Shown here: in pieces, positions 16,626 through 25,046 of the stretch
Layout: each line of letters starts with the position of its first letter
Numbering within the stretch: position 1 is the first letter of the stretch
Assembly: GCA_023415205.1 (NCBI GenBank)
Contig: JAEZLR010000010.1
Span: 1 to 64,000, forward strand
Origin: Bacillota bacterium
GTDB lineage: Bacteria > Bacillota > Clostridia > DSM-8532
DNA: 64,000 nucleotides
Direction: 5' to 3'
Position numbers and translations under genes: made by a program
Notes under the pieces: model-generated
What the model saw: the letters and a program-made list of their open reading frames with translations, nothing else
Told to the model about the DNA's origin: nothing
The model's database searches: none

Positions 16626-17515
16626 GCAGGGTTTATCCCGAGTTCCAGAAAATATTTTCTGCGCTCATTACTCCAATGTTTGAAAATGAAGAGGTCAATT
16701 ATACAGCGCTTAAGGAACTGGTTGAGGCTCAAATCAGTGATGGCGTTGAGGGCTTCTATTGTTGTGGCTCATCCGGAGAAGGGCTCCTGCTTACCCTTGA
16801 TGAACGCAAGAAAATTCTTGAGACTGTACTTGAACAGGTTGGAGGCAGAGTTCCGGTTATTTCACATGTTGGAACAATACGGACTACAGATGCTATCGAG
16901 TTAGCTAGACATGCTCAGAAAGCTGGCGCAGCAGCGGTCTCCATGATACCTCCCTATTATTATCGTTTTTCAATGGAGGAAATCATCGGTTATTACGAAG
17001 CCGTTGTCAATGCAGTACCTGGTATGAAGGTTATAGTCTACAATATACCGCAGTTTACAGGAATTGAGTTTAACAAAGACAATGCAGGGAAGCTCCTTGC
17101 CAATCAAGATGTTATGGGTATCAAATTCACATCCAATAATCTCTACAGTATGGAGCGAATCTGTGATGCATTCCCTGACAAACTGATGATGAACGGTTTT
17201 GATGAGCAATATCTTGCTGCTTTATCCATGGGTGCTTCGGCAACAATAGGCACTACTGTCAACCTTTTTGCACCTTCTTTTTTAGTAGTTAAAAAATTAT
17301 ATGAAGAAGGGAAAATGGCAGAGGCCTTTGAAAAGCAAAGAGTTATCAACATGCGTGTTGAGACGATGTTGAAAGCCAACATTTTCAGTGCCGTTAAATA
17401 TGGATGGACATTGAGAGGCATCGACTGCGGAAATTGCAGAGCTCCATTTAAGCCGTTGTCAGAGCAAGATAAAATAATGCTCAGAAATCTTTATGAGCAA
17501 GCTGGTATTTTATAA
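16619..17515 (+). CDS. DHDPS / N-acetylneuraminate lyase-family aldolase
   Basis: A 298-residue class I (Schiff-base) aldolase of the DapA/NanA superfamily. The GSSGEG motif (50-55), Tyr141 in YNIP and Lys169 in GIKFTS are the phosphate/carboxylate loop, proton relay and Schiff-base lysine. GIKFTSNNLYSMERI and NGFDE resemble N-acetylneuraminate lyases more than dihydrodipicolinate synthase. The start at 16619 has GGAGG nine bases upstream; an earlier ATG at 16610 is too close to it. A relative of this lyase begins the second cassette at the right edge of the window. Confidence 0.9.
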   Translation: MVSRVYPEFQKIFSALITPMFENEEVNYTALKELVEAQISDGVEGFYCCGSSGEGLLLTLDERKKILETVLEQVGGRVPVISHVGTIRTTDAIELARHAQKAGAAAVSMIPPYYYRFSMEEIIGYYEAVVNAVPGMKVIVYNIPQFTGIEFNKDNAGKLLANQDVMGIKFTSNNLYSMERICDAFPDKLMMNGFDEQYLAALSMGASATIGTTVNLFAPSFLVVKKLYEEGKMAEAFEKQRVINMRVETMLKANIFSAVKYGWTLRGIDCGNCRAPFKPLSEQDKIMLRNLYEQAGIL

Positions 17516-17586
17516 TACATCAGATCCTTGAAAAAACCTTTGCTGTATATTAGGGGATATATGTAAATAGAATAGCATTCTTTGAT

Positions 17587-17614
17587 GGCAGATGATCTTC
17601 AATGATTGTCTGCC
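17587..17614 (+). terminator. Possible weak terminator after the lyase gene
   Basis: GGCAGA / TCTGCC with further inner pairing, followed by AGTATTTTA. The 281-base gap before the kinase gene holds no ORF, so the kinase trio may have its own promoter or be partly uncoupled from the LIV operon. Confidence 0.4.
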
Positions 17615-17796
17615 AGTATTTTAATAAAAATGAGTGCTGCTGTTCCGTTATAACAAAAAAGTGGTCTCTGCATTTGAATTAATTCCTACAGCAATTTCTG
17701 CTCTGAATAATATGTCTTGCACTGTGATGTGTTAAGTATGCGTCAAAGACAAGGAAACTCAAATAAGTATCCAATTTCATGGAGGTGCTCAAATTT

Positions 17797-18795
17797 ATGA
17801 AAAAACCCAAAATACTTGTTCTGGGTAGTTTTGTAATGGATTTAATCGTTAGTACAGAAAAATTTCCAAATTCAGGAGAGACTGTACTCGGGAAAAACTT
17901 CCAGACTGCAACCGGAGGAAAAGGAGCCAATCAGGCTGTTCAAATGGCTAAGTTAGGTGCTGATGTTACCATGGTTGGCAGAGTGGGAGATGATGCCTTT
18001 GGCAGAGAACTTATATCATCAGTCAAAGAAGCAGGCATCAACACATTCTATATTAAAACAGACAAGGAAAATCCTTCATCCATAGGCAATGTCTTGCTTG
18101 AAGTAGCAGAGGGACAGAAAACAAAGAACAGAATTATCGTCGTCCCCGGGGCAAACATGGCTATAAAACCTGAGGACGTGGCTTTCCTGAAGGATACCAT
18201 AGGTGAATATGATATGGTTGTACTTCAGCTTGAGATTCCCATGGGAGTAAATGAAATTGTAGCCAAGTATGCGCATGACAAAGGCGTTCCTGTTATGTTA
18301 AATCCGGCGCCTGCAGCACCCTTGAGCGATGAATTGCTTTCATGCCTTACTTACATAGCGCCCAATGAACACGAAGCAGCTCAACTTACGGGTGTAACCA
18401 TACATAAAGAGAATAATGAAGCGAACATGGATGATTTAAAGGCTGCGAATGATGTTCTTCAAGGGAAAGGTGTTGAAAATGTTATCATCACACTCGGAAG
18501 TAGCGGAGCCATCATAGGCGACAAAAAAGGAATCAACTTCAGTCCTTGTGTAGACATTGTTGAAGTCAAGGATCCTACTGCAGCGGGAGATTCCTTTGTA
18601 GGTGCTTTTACAACTGCTGTATGTGTAGGGTTAAATCACAAGCAGGCATTGGATTTTGCAAATTATACCGCCACGCTTACGGTTTCCAGAATGGGTGCTC
18701 AACCTTCTTTGCCTGTACTTGATGAGGTCATAAAACTTATGGAGCAAAACAAATTTACTGCTTTAGATTTTTCCAGACTTGAAATACTTAAATAA
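17797..18795 (+). CDS. PfkB/ribokinase-family sugar kinase (cassette copy 1)
   Basis: A 332-residue PfkB-family kinase that phosphorylates a sugar with ATP. N-terminal GGKGANQAVQMAKLG (about residues 41-55) and C-terminal DPTAAGDSFVGAF with the catalytic Asp near 260 are the two family signatures. The ATG at 17797 has GGAGGT ten bases upstream; the earlier ATG at 17779 precedes that ribosome site. SIS isomerase and RbsD/FucU genes follow closely. It aligns end to end with the kinase encoded at 62542-63513. Closest to ribokinase, but the true sugar is unknown. Confidence 0.92.
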   Translation: MKKPKILVLGSFVMDLIVSTEKFPNSGETVLGKNFQTATGGKGANQAVQMAKLGADVTMVGRVGDDAFGRELISSVKEAGINTFYIKTDKENPSSIGNVLLEVAEGQKTKNRIIVVPGANMAIKPEDVAFLKDTIGEYDMVVLQLEIPMGVNEIVAKYAHDKGVPVMLNPAPAAPLSDELLSCLTYIAPNEHEAAQLTGVTIHKENNEANMDDLKAANDVLQGKGVENVIITLGSSGAIIGDKKGINFSPCVDIVEVKDPTAAGDSFVGAFTTAVCVGLNHKQALDFANYTATLTVSRMGAQPSLPVLDEVIKLMEQNKFTALDFSRLEILK

Positions 18796-18810
18796 CATCG
18801 GGGGATTCTT

Positions 18811-19428
18811 ATGTTAGACGATAAAATCAGACAGGATTTAGACAGATTCATCTCCACGGCAAAAGATGAAATAGCAGAATATTTTAATTCAGTCAATTTG
18901 TATCATTTAGAGGATGCTGCAAATATTATATGGGAATCACGAAAAAACGGCGGACACCTGCACGTGACCGGAATCGGGAAACCTTCCTATGTCGCAAGTT
19001 ATGTAGCCTCTTTAATTTCTTCCACAGGAACACCTTCTTTTTATCTACATGGTACTGAGGCGGTTCACGGCTCCTGTGGACAGCTGGAACCAGGCGATGT
19101 TGTCATATGCATATCCAACAGTGGTGAAACAGAAGAACTGAAGGCTACTGCTACAGCAGTCAAAAATAACGGCTGCAAGGTTATTGCCGTTACAGCAAAT
19201 CCTGAATCCTGGCTTGCAAAAATGGCAGATGCAAAAATTATTGCTGGGGTAAAAAACGAAGGGGGCCCGCTAAATCGCGCTCCAAGAACTTCTATTATCG
19301 TTGAAATGCTCGCCCTTCAGTGCCTAAGTGTTATTCTTCAGAGTGACAGAAATCTTACACCTGAGGAGTATGTATTGCGTCATCCTGGCGGAAGTCTTGG
19401 TAAACTCAGGGATAATGAGAAAAAATAA
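18811..19428 (+). CDS. SIS-domain sugar-phosphate isomerase (cassette copy 1)
   Basis: A 205-residue single SIS-domain protein. HVTGIGKP, SSTGTPSFYLHGTEAVHG and ISNSGETEELKAT match phosphosugar-binding loops of the KpsF/GmhA/hexuloisomerase group. There are no CBS domains, unlike arabinose-5-phosphate isomerases of the KdsD type. It most likely interconverts an aldose- and ketose-phosphate made by the kinase encoded 15 bases upstream. Paralogous to the product of 61911-62525. Confidence 0.88.
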   Translation: MLDDKIRQDLDRFISTAKDEIAEYFNSVNLYHLEDAANIIWESRKNGGHLHVTGIGKPSYVASYVASLISSTGTPSFYLHGTEAVHGSCGQLEPGDVVICISNSGETEELKATATAVKNNGCKVIAVTANPESWLAKMADAKIIAGVKNEGGPLNRAPRTSIIVEMLALQCLSVILQSDRNLTPEEYVLRHPGGSLGKLRDNEKK

Positions 19429-19448
19429 GAGGAAAGGTGATGTAAACG

Positions 19449-19856
19449 ATGTTAAAGTCAACTTGTATTCATCCGCAAATCATGGCGGCCCTCTCTTATT
19501 GCGGCCACGGTGACAAAATACTTATCGCAGATGGCAACTATCCATTAAGCAGTAGATCAGGCACTGCCGAAAAGGTTTACCTTGGTCTCACAGATGGTAT
19601 ACCTGAGGTGACTCAGGTTCTAAAAACACTGAAACAGGTCATCAATATTGAAAAAGCAGAGGTTATGGTACCCGAGAGCGGTGAGACACCACCTATATTC
19701 GCAGAATTCACAGAGATATTGGACGGAATGGAATTGAGCGGCATTGGTAGATTTGAATTCTATGATGCATGCTGTGTGCCCTCAGTACATCTTGCTATTT
19801 CAACCGGAGAGAAAAGAACCTATGCGAATATCTTAATTACAGTCGGGGTTGGCTGA
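19449..19856 (+). CDS. RbsD/FucU-family sugar mutarotase (cassette copy 1)
   Basis: A 135-residue RbsD/FucU protein that speeds up interconversion of sugar anomers or ring forms. CIHP, CGHGDKILIADGNYPL (about residues 18-33) with the catalytic His20, and AEVMVPESGETP are characteristic of the FucU branch. It follows the SIS gene by 20 bases and ends the transcript. Together with the kinase and isomerase it forms a compact sugar-processing trio. Its paralogue is at 61484-61897. Confidence 0.9.
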   Translation: MLKSTCIHPQIMAALSYCGHGDKILIADGNYPLSSRSGTAEKVYLGLTDGIPEVTQVLKTLKQVINIEKAEVMVPESGETPPIFAEFTEILDGMELSGIGRFEFYDACCVPSVHLAISTGEKRTYANILITVGVG

Positions 19857-19915
19857 ATCCTGAAATAAATTTATTTTGAAAGAAGTAAAAAAACTACTGA
19901 AGTTAAAACAAGTAA

Positions 19916-19950
19916 GGGGTTGCTCATCTATTGGGTAACCTCTCTTTATA
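19916..19950 (+). terminator. Weak terminator-like hairpin after the FucU gene
   Basis: GGGGTTGC (19916-19923) pairs with GTAACCTC (19935-19942) with two wobble pairs, followed by TCTCTTTA. The 320-base gap up to 20176 also contains a possible 23-codon ORF. Confidence 0.35.
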
Positions 19951-20028
19951 TTGATTGAAGCCCATAGGTCAGATCTTTATCAGATATTGTCACAGAGAAA
20001 TGCATTTGATTAAAGAGGAGGTGCGGAC

Positions 20029-20100
20029 ATGGCCAATATAATAACCAGCAGCAGAATTAGCCTAAGCATAGCGACAAGGAACGACAATCCTTGCTTGTAG
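20029..20100 (+). CDS. Possible 23-residue ORF before the sensor-kinase gene
   Basis: Encodes MANIITSSRISLSIATRNDN followed by PCL, with a strong GAGGAGGT six bases before the ATG. It ends 76 bases before yesM-like coding sequence. It may be a leader peptide or chance; only the ribosome site supports it. Confidence 0.3.
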   Translation: MANIITSSRISLSIATRNDNPCL

Positions 20101-20176
20101 TATCCCATAGTAATATAATATGTTTTACATAGTTATCCACAGCGTTGGTCACTAAATAAGCAAGGTTGAAGCACGC

Positions 20177-22039
20177 ATGATTAAGCTACCCACAGGAAGC
20201 AGCAGGTTCAAGCAGATTAAAAAAATAGTGCAAGGAAAAATAACCAGCAAGCTAATTATTATTTTTATTTTGCTGTTTCTTTTTAATGTCGCAGGCCTTT
20301 CTACCCTGTATTATACAAGAATGAGCACCGCTAAAAAGTCGGATTATATCAATTCCAATATTAAGATTTTTAACCTTTCCAGCCTGAACATCAACAATGC
20401 AGTATTAAATTTGGATAAGAGCATTATAAGCATTTTTCAAAGCGACTGGATGTGGGATAAGGTGGCTTTGAGTCAAAACGCCCCGGAGAGCTTATATACC
20501 TTTGACCAGCTTGCCTTTAGCAGTCTTATGAATGTATATACATCCATACCCGATATTAACAGAGTTATTTTGTATTTACCCGGTTGGGAACGATTATATG
20601 TTATGGATGGGCACACCTTCGAGATTGGTGGGGGAACCCACATGCCCGGTAACGATTTTTGCATCCCCAATGTTAACGATCTTGATGAGGAGTGGTTTCT
20701 AAAGGCAGACCAAAATCACTATCAAATGGCTGTCACTAAAAAGGGTCAATCCAGGCTTGTCAGACTTGCTTCATGGGAAAACAGCTATTGCTTTTCAAGA
20801 GTGCTCAAGGATCCGTTGAGCGGGAAAAAGCTTGCGGCTGTGTGCATTGAGATGAAGGAAGATATGGTCGGCTCCATTTTGTCGGATCTGGCTAATGAAG
20901 AAGAAAATATTCTTGTCATAGGTGAGGAATCGGGTTTATTTTATACAAAAGGAAAGACCTGGGCCATCGATGCTGTTCAAAAAGAGATGGGTCTGTTAAA
21001 AAATGGAGATGGGGAGGGGCATTTTTATAGCCAGGGCGATGGGAAAATACTCAATATTTATACCAGAACAGAGATTTCAGATTGGTACATCATAAAAAGC
21101 ATTCCCGATGCCGTCTTAAAGAAGCAAATACATAGAGATATTTATTTTTACCTGATCTATTCTGTTGTTGCCCTAGGTATCGGAGTAGTCATTGTCATAC
21201 TGGCATCGATAAAAATAACCGGCCCGATAAAAGTGCTTGCACGTAAAATGAAGAAATACAACGGCACAGAGCTGCCCGTACCGATAGATTACGGCAAGGA
21301 TGAAATAGGAGACCTTCAGAGAAAATTTGATGAGATGTCCATAAGAATCCATGATCTTATCAATACAGAATATAAGCTTAAGCTCAAAGAAAAAGATGCC
21401 TTAATAAGGGCCATCCACTCCCGGATGAACCCGCACTTTTTAAACAATACCCTTCAAACCATTAGCGCCCTTGCCATAAAAAGCAATAATGAGGACGTGG
21501 AGAAAATAACACGCTCTTTAAAAGCCATGCTCCAGTATAATCTCAACAGAACGGGCGGCTTTACAACCTTAAGGGAAGAGCTGACAACCATTCGAAACTA
21601 TCTTGATATTCAAAAATATCGTTTTCCGGACAGATTGCTTGTGGGTTACGAGATAGACCCTGAGACTCTGGATATGAAGATTCCCCCGTTTATTATTCAA
21701 CCGATTGTGGAGAATTGCTTTAAATATGCCATGGCCAATGGCTCCAGTCTGCTCCGAATAAAGGTTTGCTCTTATTTCGATGAGAGTATGATGAAAATCA
21801 GTGTGACCGATAACGGAAAAGGCTTTAAAGAAGGTCAGATAGAGGAAATAACGTCATTATTTCAAACGCATTATGGTGAGCTTGAAACAGGTGAGAGCAA
21901 TAATGGTCTTCTAATGATCCATTCGATTATTAAGCTGAGTATGGGGCAGGAGTATGGTATCAGGCTGTTTAACGAACCAAATGGAGGAGCTACAGTCACA
22001 CTATACCTGCCGGGAGACAGAATGAATGAAAAAATCTAA
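20177..22039 (+). CDS. YesM-type sensor histidine kinase
   Basis: A 620-residue membrane kinase of the LytS/YesM-like class. TM1 is about residues 26-46 and TM2 about 322-345, enclosing a roughly 275-residue extracellular sensor domain. A HAMP-like segment follows, then the His-kinase motif around 411-425 with phospho-acceptor candidate His420 in NPHFLNN, then an HATPase domain (PIVENCFKYA, DNGKGF). It overlaps the response-regulator gene by 14 bases. Such pairs usually sense an extracellular oligosaccharide, often through a binding protein, and activate the adjacent ABC operon. Confidence 0.93.
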   Translation: MIKLPTGSSRFKQIKKIVQGKITSKLIIIFILLFLFNVAGLSTLYYTRMSTAKKSDYINSNIKIFNLSSLNINNAVLNLDKSIISIFQSDWMWDKVALSQNAPESLYTFDQLAFSSLMNVYTSIPDINRVILYLPGWERLYVMDGHTFEIGGGTHMPGNDFCIPNVNDLDEEWFLKADQNHYQMAVTKKGQSRLVRLASWENSYCFSRVLKDPLSGKKLAAVCIEMKEDMVGSILSDLANEEENILVIGEESGLFYTKGKTWAIDAVQKEMGLLKNGDGEGHFYSQGDGKILNIYTRTEISDWYIIKSIPDAVLKKQIHRDIYFYLIYSVVALGIGVVIVILASIKITGPIKVLARKMKKYNGTELPVPIDYGKDEIGDLQRKFDEMSIRIHDLINTEYKLKLKEKDALIRAIHSRMNPHFLNNTLQTISALAIKSNNEDVEKITRSLKAMLQYNLNRTGGFTTLREELTTIRNYLDIQKYRFPDRLLVGYEIDPETLDMKIPPFIIQPIVENCFKYAMANGSSLLRIKVCSYFDESMMKISVTDNGKGFKEGQIEEITSLFQTHYGELETGESNNGLLMIHSIIKLSMGQEYGIRLFNEPNGGATVTLYLPGDRMNEKI

Positions 22040-23528
22040 GTATGAGGCGATCATTGTTGATGATGAAATGAATATCCGGGAGATGCTTCTGTCCATAGGC
22101 GACTGGGCTAAATATGGCATCGAGGTTGTGGGCCTTGCCAAGGATGGAAAAGAGGCCTTGGATTTAATGAACCATCACAGTCCCGACCTCATCATACTTG
22201 ATATGAACATGCCCAGAATGAGCGGTACGGATTTAATCAGCACCATCCAAAAGAGGAATATTGATGTAAAGATTATTGTCCTTAGCGGGTACGAGGAGTT
22301 TACCTATGCCAAGGCATCCTTAAGTGGAGGTGCCATTGCGTACTTGCTAAAGCCTCTGGATCGAAATGAGCTCTGCCGTGCCCTTGAAAAGTTTGTTCAG
22401 CAGAAGGAGCGAGAAGGTTACATCACAACCGGGAAACAAAGCCTGGATAACAGTGTAAACACAAGAATTGCCTACTGCCTTAATACCAAAGGGAGGGAGG
22501 CCATGCTGGAGCAGCTTCTAAAGGGGATAGGGCTGAATGCCTGTGAGGTGCTGGCGTTTTCAATAAGAAAGAACGACGAAAGTGATTATGGCCGCCAGCC
22601 TGCAACAAAAGAGATGCCTGTTCGGTTAGTGTGCATCCACAAGGAATACAATCTTTTTTGTGCTATTTTCCCCAGGGGCGGCAAAGGCTCGCTTGAAGAC
22701 TGGCTGTATCTTACTAAAAGGGAGTACGGGCAGGATTTGTATGGTGGGGAAATCATCCACTGTGACTCAGCGGAAAACCTCACCGATGGCTATAAAAAAT
22801 CACTGAACAGGCTTTATAATGAGAATCTGTTCACCCTAAGAGCCTTGGAACGCGATAACGGCCATTTTGTTGAAGCAGAAGGGTTACATAAGAGCCTCAA
22901 GGAATTGAAGGACAGTATTCAGATGGGAAGACCAGGCGTCATAAAGCACCTTTTTGATGACTTTATAGGTGTCATTATACAGAATAAGAATCTTTGTGTA
23001 GCCCCAGTCCTGAAATTCTGCAAGCAGGTAAGTAGTGTTGTTGAGTCCATATGGTGGAATAACGGCTTTGATAAGGAGCTGCCGGACATCACAAAATATA
23101 TGGAGGATATTCGATTCAGCTTTTCAGATATTATTCTCTTTGAAGCTCTTGAAAAAATAGCTCATGCTTATCAGTCTTTTATTGAGGAAAGCGAAAAGAG
23201 CTTTATCAAAAACAAAATAGAAGTGATTCGGGAATATATTGACGATAACATTGAGAAATCCATGACCCTGCAGAGCATTTCGGAGGTGTTTTTTCTTAAT
23301 AAAGAATATATCTCTCGGGCTTTTAAATCCAAATATGATATCAACATCACCTCCTATATTCATCAGCGCAAATGCTTAAAAGCCTCTCAGCTATTGAGGC
23401 ACAGCAGCGTCAACAGTGTGGCCGCCCAGCTCGGCTATGACGACATTTCTTATTTCAGCAGGATTTTTAAAAAGTACATGCACCTGTCACCCGGTGAATA
23501 TCGGACAAAAACCATCTCGGAGGAGTAA
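22026..23528 (+). CDS. YesN-type response regulator with AraC DNA-binding domain
   Basis: A 500-residue transcription factor: an N-terminal receiver domain (acidic VDDEMNI start, phosphoacceptor Asp in IILDMNMPRMSG near residue 59, conserved Lys in LLKPLD), a long central linker, and a C-terminal double helix-turn-helix AraC domain (about 400-495, ending FSRIFKKYMHLSPGEYR). It is the partner of the overlapping kinase gene and should activate the importer operon that begins 100 bases downstream, where two direct repeats abut the promoter. Confidence 0.93.
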   Translation: MKKSKYEAIIVDDEMNIREMLLSIGDWAKYGIEVVGLAKDGKEALDLMNHHSPDLIILDMNMPRMSGTDLISTIQKRNIDVKIIVLSGYEEFTYAKASLSGGAIAYLLKPLDRNELCRALEKFVQQKEREGYITTGKQSLDNSVNTRIAYCLNTKGREAMLEQLLKGIGLNACEVLAFSIRKNDESDYGRQPATKEMPVRLVCIHKEYNLFCAIFPRGGKGSLEDWLYLTKREYGQDLYGGEIIHCDSAENLTDGYKKSLNRLYNENLFTLRALERDNGHFVEAEGLHKSLKELKDSIQMGRPGVIKHLFDDFIGVIIQNKNLCVAPVLKFCKQVSSVVESIWWNNGFDKELPDITKYMEDIRFSFSDIILFEALEKIAHAYQSFIEESEKSFIKNKIEVIREYIDDNIEKSMTLQSISEVFFLNKEYISRAFKSKYDINITSYIHQRKCLKASQLLRHSSVNSVAAQLGYDDISYFSRIFKKYMHLSPGEYRTKTISEE

Positions 23529-23593
23529 TCAATATTGTCCATGGGTTAGGTCAATATCGTTCATAGAAAGTGTAAAGACAGCCGTCCTATAAT
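23529..23593 (+). promoter_or_regulatory. YesN-type direct repeats and promoter
   Basis: TCAATATTGTCCAT (23529-23542) and TCAATATCGTTCAT (23551-23564) match at 12 of 14 bases with a 22-bp period, about two helical turns. The second repeat ends directly before the -35 position of a promoter with TATAAT at 23588-23593 and a poor -35. This is the classical layout of an AraC-type activator site. Confidence 0.6.
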
Positions 23594-23627
23594 GAGGGTA
23601 CAAAACAAATATCTGAGGAGGGTCTAA

Positions 23628-24941
23628 ATGAAAAGAAAAGCTACACTTTTTTTAGCAATGTTCATGGTATTGTTTAGTATTGTTGCTTGTGGGCCGGCAG
23701 CGAACAATCCTGCGGTCACAGAATCTCCAAGTGCTTCTGGCGGGGCTAAGGAATCCAATACTCCGGAAGCTAAACCACAGGAAAAGGTCACCCTTCGCTT
23801 TGTTAACTATGGAGCAGCAAAGGCGGAGCTATTCGGGAAAATTGTCGATGGTTTCAACTCAAGTCAATCAAACATACAAGTGGATTTCACAACAAATACT
23901 CAGAATTATTTTGCACAGCTCAAAACACAGCTCTCAACCGGTGAGGCTCCGGATATTTTTACTCACATTATTGGTATGAGTATGGCCCCCTACGTGGATG
24001 CCGAACATTTGATGGACATTACCAACGAGCCCTATATGGAAAAGCTGCAGCCATCTTCCCTGCAAGGCTCCACCTATAAGGGAAAGGTATACGCAATTCC
24101 TCTGGATGCACAAACCTTTGGTGTCTATTACAATAAGGATATTTTCGCTAAAAACGGCTTTGAAATACCCAAGACCTATTCAGAGCTTGTAGCCCTGGTG
24201 GATAAAATGAACGCCGCCAATATCACTCCCTTTGCCGTTAATTACAGGGAAAAATGGACGCTAGGACAAATGGCGACGATCGCTTATTCACCCCTTGCCA
24301 TTCCTGAGTTTGAAAAGAAGCAGGATTCCTTCTACAAAGGCGACTGGACCTTTGACACAGCTAACTTTAATCAGCTTCTGAATGCAGTGGATCTCATTGT
24401 GAAGAACGCTCAGGATCGTGCAATAGATACGGATCTATCCGGTCAGTATGCGCTGTTTGCCGAAGGCAAAACTGCTATGATGCCTACAGGAAACTGGGCC
24501 ATACCCCAGATACGGAAAATCGCACCCGATTTGAATGCAGGTATGTTCCCAATGCCAGTTTCAGAAAATGCCGCAGAGAACAAATATGCTGTTGATTACG
24601 CCCTTTGCCTGAATGTATTAGCTGATACAAAGCATCCTGAAGCCGTTCGTGAATTTATTACCTACTTCCTTGATTCCAAGGGGGCTACCAGCTTCTATTA
24701 CGATTCTATCGGTGTTCCGACGGCTCTTAAGGAAAGCTCTGATAAGCTTGATTCCATATCCGAGAGCCTTGCACAGGCCATGAAGGATGGAAATACCGTA
24801 CGTTGGTTCCAGACCGTTCTGCCCCAGGGCTATGACGGAGAGGTATGGACTTCCATACAGGAATATGCCGCATCAGGTTCCACCGACCATAAAGCACTTA
24901 TCAAAAAACTGGACGATACCTTTATCCAGATGACAAAGTAA
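23628..24941 (+). CDS. CUT1 sugar-binding lipoprotein (YesMN operon)
   Basis: A 437-residue family 1 extracellular binding protein. The N-terminus has a hydrophobic core ending in the lipobox IVAC near residue 21, then a Ser/Pro-rich linker. The body shows typical segments (AIPLDAQTFGVYYNKDIF; GKTAMMPTGNWAIPQI). First gene of the importer operon, behind the YesN-type repeats. The glycosidase and sulfatase encoded downstream suggest an oligosaccharide from a sulfated, probably amino-sugar-containing glycan. Confidence 0.92.
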   Translation: MKRKATLFLAMFMVLFSIVACGPAANNPAVTESPSASGGAKESNTPEAKPQEKVTLRFVNYGAAKAELFGKIVDGFNSSQSNIQVDFTTNTQNYFAQLKTQLSTGEAPDIFTHIIGMSMAPYVDAEHLMDITNEPYMEKLQPSSLQGSTYKGKVYAIPLDAQTFGVYYNKDIFAKNGFEIPKTYSELVALVDKMNAANITPFAVNYREKWTLGQMATIAYSPLAIPEFEKKQDSFYKGDWTFDTANFNQLLNAVDLIVKNAQDRAIDTDLSGQYALFAEGKTAMMPTGNWAIPQIRKIAPDLNAGMFPMPVSENAAENKYAVDYALCLNVLADTKHPEAVREFITYFLDSKGATSFYYDSIGVPTALKESSDKLDSISESLAQAMKDGNTVRWFQTVLPQGYDGEVWTSIQEYAASGSTDHKALIKKLDDTFIQMTK

Positions 24942-24966
24942 GACAGTCCTATCATCGTTCTTATGA

Positions 24967-25003
24967 TTCCTCTGCCGAATACCGGGGGGATTCGGCAGAG
25001 GAA
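24967..25003 (+). other. Strong intercistronic hairpin after the binding-protein gene
   Basis: A perfect 14-bp stem (TTCCTCTGCCGAAT / ATTCGGCAGAGGAA) with a 9-nt loop and no U tract, located between binding-protein and permease genes. It is the same placement as the hairpins in the other three importer operons. Confidence 0.7.
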
Positions 25004-25046
25004 TATCCATTAACACTCATCAACATGAAAAATTGGAGGGGACTCT

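Noticed and set aside
10144..17515. Sialic acid catabolism operon (because of the NanA-like lyase)
   Set aside because: No NanE epimerase or NanK kinase, and the HpcH aldolase, SDR and LIV-type importer do not fit that pathway.
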